From Thermocrinis sp. (GTDB lineage Bacteria > Aquificota > Aquificia > Aquificales > Aquificaceae): 6,897 nucleotides of DNA. The translations under genes were made by a program, and so were the position numbers. Under the pieces are notes generated by a model, which searched no databases, was not told the DNA's origin, and saw only the letters and a list, made by a program, of their open reading frames with translations. Positions within the stretch are counted from its first letter, which is position 1, and the number at the start of each line of letters is the position of its first letter. Below are positions 1 through 5,346 of the stretch, piece by piece. The stretch covers positions 1 to 6,897 of the forward strand of contig JAEMPM010000041.1 in assembly GCA_022759285.1 (NCBI GenBank). Direction: 5' to 3'.

Positions 1-885
1 TCCTACTCCTGCAGGTTGAGTATAGCAGACTTTTCTAATTCCTTCAGGATCATATACGAAGAGGGTAACATTACCTCTTTGGCTACAGGATTGAAGGAGA
101 AAGGTTACCTCCAAGAGGAGCCTATGGAAGAGACATTGCGAACAATCAAAAAATACATACAAGTGGCAAAACAACATGGAGCAGAAAGAATAGTCTTAGT
201 TGGTACAGAAGCACTACGTAGGGCAAAAAACTCTCAGGAGTTCTTAAAGAGAGTAAAGGAAGAAACAGGCTTGGAGTTAAAGGTAATAACCCCAGAGGAG
301 GAAGGTAACCTTGCCTTTTTAGCTGTTGCCTTTTCTCTAAAACCGGAGGGAAAATTTTGCATAATAGACCAGGGGGGAGGTTCCACAGAGTTTGTATGTG
401 GAAAGGGCACAGAGGTTGAATACCTAAAATCCCTTCCGGTGGGCATAGTTAACCTTACGGAGGAGTTTATACAAAACGACCCTCCTAAGCCTTACGAGCT
501 AGAGTCTTTGAAGAATTTTTTGGATGAGCTAATAAAGGATGTGGTCCGCCCTTGCGATGTTTTGGTAGGGTTGGGTGGAACAATTACCACTATAAGTGCA
601 ATAAAGAACAACGTATTTCCCTATCAAGGTTCTTTGGTGCATGGCTCTAAGCTAACTTTGGAGGATATTATGTTTTGGCTAGAGACCCTTAGCAGTATGA
701 AAGCAGAAGACAGGGTAAAGACCTTTCCACACATAGAAGCAAAACGGGCAAAGGTGATAATCCCGGGACTTATGATTTTCTACAGGGCTATGCTTTTGTT
801 CGGTAAAAGAGAGATTGTGGTAAGCGATTGGGGTATAAAAGAGGGAGTTCTGATAAAGGAATACCTATCCCTTGGGTTTGGCTAA
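1..885 (+). CDS. ppx: Exopolyphosphatase / guanosine pentaphosphate phosphatase (Ppx/GppA), 5'-truncated by window edge
   Basis: Ppx/GppA enzymes belong to the ASKHA ATPase-like fold. They release phosphate from the end of polyphosphate and/or remove the 5' phosphate of pppGpp, linking phosphate stores to the stringent response. The reading frame is open from base 1, and its first visible residues (SYS) look like the end of the family's N-terminal DxGS phosphate-binding motif. The true start therefore lies roughly 15-20 codons upstream, outside the window. The TTG at 16 is most likely an internal Leu codon. In visible numbering, the second phosphate loop DQGGGSTEF is near residues 123-131, the Glu just before Gly in TPEEEG (about 101) is the likely catalytic base, and VGLGGTITT is near 188-196. 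The 294 visible codons fit the short, two-domain form of roughly 310 residues known from Aquifex, without the C-terminal HD-like extension of Escherichia coli Ppx. The 3' end overlaps convergent khtU by 21 bp. Ppx versus GppA activity cannot be decided here. Confidence 0.93.
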   Translation, partial: SYSCRLSIADFSNSFRIIYEEGNITSLATGLKEKGYLQEEPMEETLRTIKKYIQVAKQHGAERIVLVGTEALRRAKNSQEFLKRVKEETGLELKVITPEEEGNLAFLAVAFSLKPEGKFCIIDQGGGSTEFVCGKGTEVEYLKSLPVGIVNLTEEFIQNDPPKPYELESLKNFLDELIKDVVRPCDVLVGLGGTITTISAIKNNVFPYQGSLVHGSKLTLEDIMFWLETLSSMKAEDRVKTFPHIEAKRAKVIIPGLMIFYRAMLLFGKREIVVSDWGIKEGVLIKEYLSLGFG

Positions 886-2007
886 AGCGGATGCTACCCT
901 GGGTGCATAGACGAAGGTTATACTTCCAAGAATGGATGTGATCAAGACCACCAAAAAGACCAAAGCTTGGGTGGCTGGAAGTAAGCTGGCAAAGATCAAA
1001 GAGAATTCACCCCTTGCTAAAAAGGAAAGGCTAGCCCTTATGGAAACTCTCTTGCTAAGCCCATAAAGCCTGGCACCCAAATAGGTGGATATGATCTTTG
1101 CGATCAAAGAGAGCAAAAGCAAGGTGATCAAAAGATAAAAGTTCTGATCAAAACTTATGTTGGCAGAATAGGTAAAGGAAAAGAAAAAGACACCCAAAGA
1201 GAGCTCTTTCAAGTAAACTAACTTTTCCTCTACTGTTTTATAAGTTAAGCTGTCTTCGGGGACTATAACGCCCAGCATAAAGGCGATCAGGGCAGAAGAC
1301 AGTCCCATCCATTCTCCAAGACCACACAGTAGGAGTAAAGTGCCTACGATCAAAAAGGGAAATATGGTCTCCTCTGAGATTTTGTCTATCTTCCCAACCG
1401 CCCTGTAGGCTAAGTTTCTAAGAAGGTAAAAGGCAAAAAAGAATACTATAAGGGAGAGAACGCTTCTTAGCAAAAGAAAGGTAGGCTCCTCCTGCCTACC
1501 ATTAGTTCCGCCGGAGAGCAAGGAAAGCAATATTATTGAAATGAGATCTTCAAAGATGAGAGTGCCTATGAGTAGTTCTGCTTCTAGGAAAACTAGTCTT
1601 TTGTAGTCGGATAGTAGTTTGGCAGTTATAGCAGTGCTGGAAGGGTAAAGGGCAGAGGCAACAACTGTGGAAAAGATAAAATCTTTGGTAGCCAAATAGG
1701 CCACAATAAACACCGGAAGGAAATTTATAAAAAGGTCCGCCAAGCCGGGCTTTAGAATGTTTCTCATAGCCCCAAGGCGCTCGAAGGAATACTCAAGCCC
1801 TATGAAAAAGAAGAGAAATATCACCGCGGAGTGCTCTAAAAAGGTAACCCACTCTATCACTTTTTCAGGAAAGAGTTCCTTTCCCACAAGTCCAGCCAGC
1901 ATGAAGGAGAGTATATAGGGAACCTTTAAAAACCTAAGAAAAAAGCCAAAAACAAAAAGCAGGGTAAAGAGAAGCCCTATCCACAGGAGAATCTCGTAAG
2001 AGTGCAT
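865..2007 (-). CDS. khtU: KhtU-like cation (K+/Na+):proton antiporter, CPA2 family
   Basis: This is an integral inner-membrane antiporter of the monovalent cation:proton antiporter-2 family. The 380 residues form about 12 hydrophobic segments from residue 5 to 368. Family landmarks are the FIGLE segment (68-72), the unwound-helix motif YPSSTAITAKLL (121-132), a FED triad (152-154) whose Asp is the expected cation/proton site, and ARGEFSLIFA (331-340). The protein ends straight after the membrane domain with a short basic tail, so it lacks the TrkA-N/RCK nucleotide-binding domain that KefB and KefC carry. The separate gene directly upstream (khtT) supplies an RCK_C subunit instead, as in Bacillus subtilis KhtT-KhtU. 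That partnership makes K+ efflux the best guess, but Na+ transport cannot be excluded. Its ATG lies one base after the khtT stop codon and has no well-placed Shine-Dalgarno sequence, so translational coupling to khtT is likely. It is the last gene of the dnaJ operon and converges on ppx. Confidence 0.86.
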   Translation of the reverse strand: MHSYEILLWIGLLFTLLFVFGFFLRFLKVPYILSFMLAGLVGKELFPEKVIEWVTFLEHSAVIFLFFFIGLEYSFERLGAMRNILKPGLADLFINFLPVFIVAYLATKDFIFSTVVASALYPSSTAITAKLLSDYKRLVFLEAELLIGTLIFEDLISIILLSLLSGGTNGRQEEPTFLLLRSVLSLIVFFFAFYLLRNLAYRAVGKIDKISEETIFPFLIVGTLLLLCGLGEWMGLSSALIAFMLGVIVPEDSLTYKTVEEKLVYLKELSLGVFFFSFTYSANISFDQNFYLLITLLLLSLIAKIISTYLGARLYGLSKRVSIRASLSFLARGEFSLIFASLLPATQALVFLVVLITSILGSITFVYAPRVASALAKPKG

Positions 2008-2008
2008 C

Positions 2009-2494
2009 CTAAGTGCTACAGTCTCCGCATAGGTCTAAAAAGGCTTTCATTTGCTGTCTGGTACCCACCGCAATCAGTGTGTCTCCTGCCCTTATATGTT
2101 CTTTGTAAGGGTCCGGACTTGGGATCACCTGCCCTCCCCTCTCTATGGCAATTATGGAGACGCCAGTCTTTTTCCTTATTTCAAGCTCTGCTATGGTTTT
2201 ATTAATAAAGTTCGAGTTTTGATGAACCTTTACCCATTCCATCACCACCTGTTGGAGGATAATTTCCATCTTTTCTGTGGCAACAGATTGATATGTGGCA
2301 CCTGTCACCAAAAAGCCAAGTTCTCTTGCTTCCTCGTCGGTCAGCTCTATAAAACAACTGGGATCTTCGCCTTCCATAAGATATATCTCCCTTCTGCCCG
2401 TATTGTAGATGATTATCACAAGCTCTTTACCGTTCTTTAATAGTACCACGTACTTTTTGCCTATACCCGGTAGGTCAGTCTCCCTTATTCTCAT
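2009..2494 (-). CDS. khtT: KhtT-like RCK_C (TrkA-C) regulatory subunit of the adjacent antiporter
   Basis: This is a soluble 161-residue protein. In B. subtilis, KhtT binds and gates the membrane antiporter KhtU. The N-terminal block DLPGIGKK (7-14) and GRREIY (33-38) match my recollection of KhtT, and the former fixes the ATG at 2494 as the start. The RCK_C/TrkA-C fold covers about 75-150, with GVSIIAI (111-117), a conserved-looking PSPDP turn (125-129) and AGDTLIAVGT (136-145). No TrkA-N Rossmann motif (GxGxxG) is present, so NAD gating is not expected. B. subtilis KhtT is reported to bind c-di-AMP and to respond to pH, but the residues needed cannot be judged here. Oddly, the tail carries a CGDC (CxxC) motif at 156-159. 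The gene starts inside the last 20 bp of hspR and ends 1 bp before khtU, so the two subunits should be made together. An AAGGGAG run lies just inside the coding region, while the sequence before the ATG (ACAGGC) is a weak ribosome binding site. Confidence 0.86.
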   Translation of the reverse strand: MRIRETDLPGIGKKYVVLLKNGKELVIIIYNTGRREIYLMEGEDPSCFIELTDEEARELGFLVTGATYQSVATEKMEIILQQVVMEWVKVHQNSNFINKTIAELEIRKKTGVSIIAIERGGQVIPSPDPYKEHIRAGDTLIAVGTRQQMKAFLDLCGDCST

Positions 2495-2876
2495 GCCTGT
2501 TAATTATATCCTGAAGGCGTGCCACCACACTTTTGCTAGAGAGCACTATTGCCTTCACCTCTTCACTTTCCTCTTCCTGTAAGCTTCTTTGGATAATCTC
2601 CAAGAGCTTTTGGATTTGCCTTTCCATCTCCTCCATTTGCTCTTTCATTCTCAGAATGATTTCAATGCCCGCCAAATTTACCCCAAGCTCCCGGGAGAGA
2701 GTAAGCACAAGCTCCAATCTCTTGAGATCTTCTTCAGTGTAATATCTTGTCCTTCCTTTGCTTCTGTAAGGTTTTATGAGGCCCTCCTTTTCGTAAAGGC
2801 GCAAGGTCTGCGGGTGTATGTTATACATCTCTGCTACTACACCTATGGTGTATTTCTTTTTAACTTCTCTCTTCAT
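2475..2876 (-). CDS. hspR: HspR, MerR-family heat-shock transcriptional repressor
   Basis: HspR is a DNA-binding repressor of chaperone genes. In Streptomyces, Mycobacterium and Helicobacter it binds the HAIR inverted repeat at promoters of dnaK-, dnaJ- or cbpA-type operons, with DnaK or other chaperones helping repression in several species. The MerR winged helix-turn-helix spans about residues 9-77. The HspR signature HPQTLRLYEKEGL (21-33) is present, followed by the wing segment GRTRYYTEEDLKRL (41-54) and the typical GVNLAGIEIIL (65-75). Residues 77-105 are a Glu/Gln/Lys-rich predicted coiled coil for dimerisation. The length of 133 residues is normal for HspR. No metal- or drug-binding domain follows, which separates it from other MerR proteins. 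Its ATG overlaps the dnaJ stop in an ATGA arrangement, so its synthesis is coupled to DnaJ. A GAGGG run about 10 nt before the ATG could serve as ribosome binding site. A HAIR-like site precedes dnaJ, which suggests autoregulation. Confidence 0.93.
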   Translation of the reverse strand: MKREVKKKYTIGVVAEMYNIHPQTLRLYEKEGLIKPYRSKGRTRYYTEEDLKRLELVLTLSRELGVNLAGIEIILRMKEQMEEMERQIQKLLEIIQRSLQEEESEEVKAIVLSSKSVVARLQDIINRHENKGD

Positions 2877-4006
2877 GGCTGTCTTACCCTCAACCTGGTG
2901 GGCTCAGGTAAGAGTTTGTCTAACTCTTCAAGAAGCTGTTTAATCTTTTTGCCATCTCCGAAGTGTTTTTCCCAAAAGCTCAGCTTGGGTATGTCTATAT
3001 GCACCCGAAGGAATAGATCTCCAAAACCACCGCCCCTGAGCTTTGGCATACCTTTACCTTCCACTCGGACTGTGTCTCCCTCTTTCACACCCGCGGGAAT
3101 CTTCACCTTAATCTTCTCACCACTTAAGGTAGGTACTTCAAGCTCAGTTCCCATAACCGCTTCAGTGAGCTTTAGGTTTACATCTAAGTAAAGGTTATCT
3201 CCTCTCCTTTCAAAGAGCCTATGGGGCAAAACTTTCACAAGCAAATAAAGGTCGCCGGGTGGACCACCGTATAGTCCTGCATGACCTTTCCCTTCCACAA
3301 GAACCCTGCTACCGTTATCCACACCGGGAGGAATCCGTACCTTCACCTCCTCCCTCTCTGTAACGGTACCTTTTCCACCACATCTACCACAAGGCTCCCT
3401 AATTACACCCTCTCCACCACAGGTAGGACAGGTTTGAGAGATGCTTATGAAAAATTGCCTTTGGTATATACTACCCCTGCCACCACAAGTAGGACAGGTT
3501 CTTTCTCCTTTATGCCTATCATATCCTAAGCCTTCACAAGCAGGGCATGGAACCTCCCTAACTAGTGGGACGCTCACCACTTTACCGGAGTAGGCTTCCT
3601 CCAAGGTAAGCTCCACCGTGTAGTATATATCTTCACCCTTTATGGGTCTTCTTTGAGAACGCCTTCTCCCCCTTCTCTCAAATATATCCTCAAAGCCAAA
3701 GCCTCTAAAGAGATCTTCCACAGTTTCAAAGATATCTTTCCAAGCTTGTTCGCTGTATTCACTACCACCGGAAGAAGTCTGAAAGGCGGCGTGTCCATAC
3801 TGATCATAGAGCTTTCTCTTCTCTGGGTCTGAAAGGACCTGATAAGCTTCGTTGATCTCCTTGAATTTCTCCTGTGCTTCTGGGTCCTTGTTAAAATCGG
3901 GATGATACTTTCTGGCAAGACGGCGGTATGCCTTCTTTATTTCCTCCTGCGTTGCATTCCTAGGAACCCCAAGGATCTCGTAGTAGTCCTTCTTGGAAGA
4001 TTGCAT
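2873..4006 (-). CDS. dnaJ: DnaJ (Hsp40) type I co-chaperone
   Basis: DnaJ delivers unfolded substrates to DnaK in the cytoplasm and stimulates its ATPase. The 377 residues show the full type I order. The J domain is about 7-72, with the essential HPD at 35-37. A linker that is only weakly Gly/Phe-rich follows (about 78-110). The zinc-finger domain has four intact CxxCxGxG repeats starting at Cys154, Cys171, Cys193 and Cys206. The C-terminal beta-barrel substrate and dimerisation domains run from about 220 to 345. A strongly basic patch (RRGRRRSQRR, 111-120) sits between linker and zinc finger; ordinary G/F regions are less basic. There is no Shine-Dalgarno sequence before the ATG: the eight preceding bases are AAAAACTT, and a promoter -10 box lies just above them, which points to a leaderless or very short-leader message. 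dnaK and grpE are not in this window. The dnaJ-hspR order resembles the dnaJ-hspR end of actinobacterial dnaK operons and cbpA-hspR of Helicobacter. Confidence 0.98.
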   Translation of the reverse strand: MQSSKKDYYEILGVPRNATQEEIKKAYRRLARKYHPDFNKDPEAQEKFKEINEAYQVLSDPEKRKLYDQYGHAAFQTSSGGSEYSEQAWKDIFETVEDLFRGFGFEDIFERRGRRRSQRRPIKGEDIYYTVELTLEEAYSGKVVSVPLVREVPCPACEGLGYDRHKGERTCPTCGGRGSIYQRQFFISISQTCPTCGGEGVIREPCGRCGGKGTVTEREEVKVRIPPGVDNGSRVLVEGKGHAGLYGGPPGDLYLLVKVLPHRLFERRGDNLYLDVNLKLTEAVMGTELEVPTLSGEKIKVKIPAGVKEGDTVRVEGKGMPKLRGGGFGDLFLRVHIDIPKLSFWEKHFGDGKKIKQLLEELDKLLPEPTRLRVRQP

Positions 4007-4014
4007 AAGTTTTT

Positions 4015-4042
4015 ATAATAAACTTTAGTATGGTATTGTCAA
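4015..4042 (-). promoter_or_regulatory. Sigma-70-type promoter of the dnaJ-hspR-khtT-khtU operon
   Basis: On the minus strand there is a perfect -35 hexamer TTGACA (4042-4037), a 16-bp spacer, and TATTAT (4020-4015), which matches five of six bases of TATAAT. The -35 box contains the TGA stop codon of rho, so the promoter begins inside the rho 3' end. The -10 box ends 8 nt before the dnaJ ATG, which places the expected transcription start at or within about 2 nt of the start codon. TATAAA, beginning 3 bp further downstream, is an alternative -10 but would need a 19-bp spacer. Read-through from rho may also feed the operon, since no intrinsic terminator is visible in the 32-bp gap. Confidence 0.72.
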
Positions 4043-4043
4043 G
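4023..4043 (-). promoter_or_regulatory. HAIR-like operator, putative HspR binding site
   Basis: On the minus strand the sequence reads CTTGACA, seven bases (ATACCAT), then ACTAAAG. The published HAIR consensus is CTTGAGT-N7-ACTCAAG, so the two half-sites match 5/7 and 6/7 with exactly the right spacing. The site covers the whole -35 box and the upstream part of the spacer of the dnaJ promoter, where a bound repressor would block RNA polymerase. hspR is the second gene of the operon it would control. The left half shares its TTGACA with the promoter, so part of the match is not independent evidence. Confidence 0.6.
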
Positions 4044-5331
4044 AGTGCATCGCTTTTAGGAACTCTTTGTTTGTCCTGAACTTTTTGAGCTTGTCCAAGA
4101 GAAACTCCATAGCCTCTATCGGATCCATGGTTGCCAAAAACTTTCTTAGCACCCAAATCCTCTGCAATTCCCACTCTTCCAGGAGTAGTTCCTCCTTACG
4201 GGTGCCAGACTTTTCTATGTTGATAGCTGGGAATATTCTTCTTTCCATGAGCCTTCTGTCAAGATGGATCTCCATGTTTCCAGTACCTTTGAATTCTTCG
4301 TAGATCACATCGTCCATCCTTGAACCCGTTTCTATGAGAGCGGTGGCTATGATGGTTAAAGAGCCTCCCTCTTCAATGTTCCTTGCAGCGCCAAAGAACT
4401 TTTTGGGCCTTTGCAAAGCGGTTGCCTCTATACCACCGGATAGAACCCTACCCGTAGAAGGAGTTACTGCATTGGAAGCTCTGCCAAAGCGTGTCATAGA
4501 GTCCAGGAGGATCACCACATCCTGCTTTAGCTCCACCATTCTCTTTGCCTTTTCTATGACAAGCTCTGCCACCTGCATGTGCCTCTCTGGTGGCTCGTCA
4601 AAGGTGGAAGCTATAACCTCTGCCCCATCACCCACAATTCTCCTCATTTCAGTGACTTCTTCCGGTCTTTCGTCTATGAGCAGGATTATGAGATAAACCT
4701 CCGGATGGTTCTGTATTAGAGCTTTAGCGATCTTTTGAAGAAGGACCGTTTTTCCTGCCTTTGGTGGTGCTACTATGAGACCTCTTTGACCCTTGCCTAT
4801 GGGCGCTATAAGGCTGACTACCCTCGTGGATAGCTCCTCCGGTGTAGTTTCAAGATTGAACCTTTCGGTGGGATGGAAGGGTGTTAGCTTTTCAAATTGA
4901 GGTCTTGACCGTAGGATCTCTGGGTCTGGGCTAAGCCCACATACGGACTCTATCCTTATTAGTGCTTGATACTTTTCTCTATCTTGTGGTGGTCTTGCAA
5001 AACCTATGATCTGATCTCCTGTCCTCAGTCCAAACTTTTTGATCTGAGAGGGTGCTACATAAACATCCCCAGAACTTGGCATATAGTTGTTCTCTTGTTT
5101 TCTGATAAAACCATAACCCTCCGGCAGAATCTCCAAGACACCCTTTACAAAGTTCAAACCCTCCAACTGTGCTTGAGCTTGAAGTATGTCTTCTATGAGC
5201 TCATCCTTTCTGAGACCAGTGACACGCCTCAACTCAAGCTCCCTGCCTATCTTTTGTAGTTCTGCAAAAGACATCTTCTTTAACTCTTCGTAGGAGTAAA
5301 GTTTCTTCTCCTGAACCTGGGTTTCTTCCAT
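4039..5331 (-). CDS. rho: Transcription termination factor Rho
   Basis: Rho is a hexameric RNA-dependent ATPase/translocase that dissociates RNA polymerase from untranslated transcripts. The 430 residues show the N-terminal Rho_N helical domain (about 13-55), the RNA-binding cold-shock-like domain (about 62-130, with GYGFIR at 72-77) and the RecA-like motor. Visible motor motifs are Walker A APPKAGKT (188-195), the catalytic Glu221 in DERPEE, Walker B VVILLDS (272-278), the Q-loop STGRVLSGG (292-300), the R-loop TGSRMD (335-340) and the arginine finger Arg378 in SGTRKEE. Spacing to E. coli motor residues is nearly constant (+10 to +12), so the protein is complete and should be active. The segment after Walker B reads MTRFGRASN where E. 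coli, from memory, has ITRLARAYN. The start is fixed by a near-ideal ribosome binding site. It follows mnmE by 15 bp, and its stop codon lies inside the dnaJ promoter. Confidence 0.99.
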   Translation of the reverse strand: MEETQVQEKKLYSYEELKKMSFAELQKIGRELELRRVTGLRKDELIEDILQAQAQLEGLNFVKGVLEILPEGYGFIRKQENNYMPSSGDVYVAPSQIKKFGLRTGDQIIGFARPPQDREKYQALIRIESVCGLSPDPEILRSRPQFEKLTPFHPTERFNLETTPEELSTRVVSLIAPIGKGQRGLIVAPPKAGKTVLLQKIAKALIQNHPEVYLIILLIDERPEEVTEMRRIVGDGAEVIASTFDEPPERHMQVAELVIEKAKRMVELKQDVVILLDSMTRFGRASNAVTPSTGRVLSGGIEATALQRPKKFFGAARNIEEGGSLTIIATALIETGSRMDDVIYEEFKGTGNMEIHLDRRLMERRIFPAINIEKSGTRKEELLLEEWELQRIWVLRKFLATMDPIEAMEFLLDKLKKFRTNKEFLKAMHS

Positions 5332-5337
5332 CCTTTG

Positions 5338-5345
5338 ACCTCCTT
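5338..5345 (-). promoter_or_regulatory. Strong Shine-Dalgarno sequence for rho
   Basis: AAGGAGGT, fully complementary to the usual anti-Shine-Dalgarno core, sits six bases before the rho ATG, immediately after tandem TAA stop codons of mnmE. It decides the rho start and contrasts with mnmE and dnaJ, which have no recognisable site. Confidence 0.92.
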
Positions 5346-5346
5346 A

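Noticed and set aside
16..18. TTG as the start codon of the ppx gene
   Set aside because: The frame stays open to base 1 and the residues before it (SYSCR) fit the end of the family's N-terminal DxGS phosphate-binding motif, so the gene is truncated by the window and TTG is internal.
938..1360. Recurring TGATCAA/GATCAA words on the plus strand in the khtU region
   Set aside because: Spacing is irregular and the words correspond to Leu-Ile and Ile-rich membrane codons (TTG ATC) of the antiporter, so codon use explains them.
1791..1797. ACTCAAG half-site of HAIR inside khtU, and another at 5232-5238 inside rho
   Set aside because: Neither has a partner half-site 7 bases away, and both lie within coding sequence far from a promoter.
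2492..2508. TATAAT (2508-2503 on the minus strand) just before khtT as an internal promoter
   Set aside because: No acceptable -35 hexamer exists at 16-18 bp spacing, and the bases are part of the hspR coding end (Ile-Ile-Asn codons). Operon coupling explains khtT expression adequately.
2589..3191. 200-residue plus-strand open frame opposite hspR and dnaJ
   Set aside because: It lies antisense to two strongly recognised genes, is Ser/Leu/Pro-rich low-quality sequence, has no family resemblance and shows no ribosome binding site that I could find.
3640..3918. 92-residue minus-strand frame inside dnaJ
   Set aside because: It is an out-of-frame reading of the J domain and linker; dnaJ itself is complete and intact, so there is no frameshift to explain.
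4190..4460. Rho carries Arg instead of the E. coli Q-loop Lys283 and R-loop Lys326 (Arg295 and Arg338 here)
   Set aside because: Arg at both positions is, to my knowledge, common in Rho from non-proteobacteria, and charge is kept, so it is not a sign of altered function.
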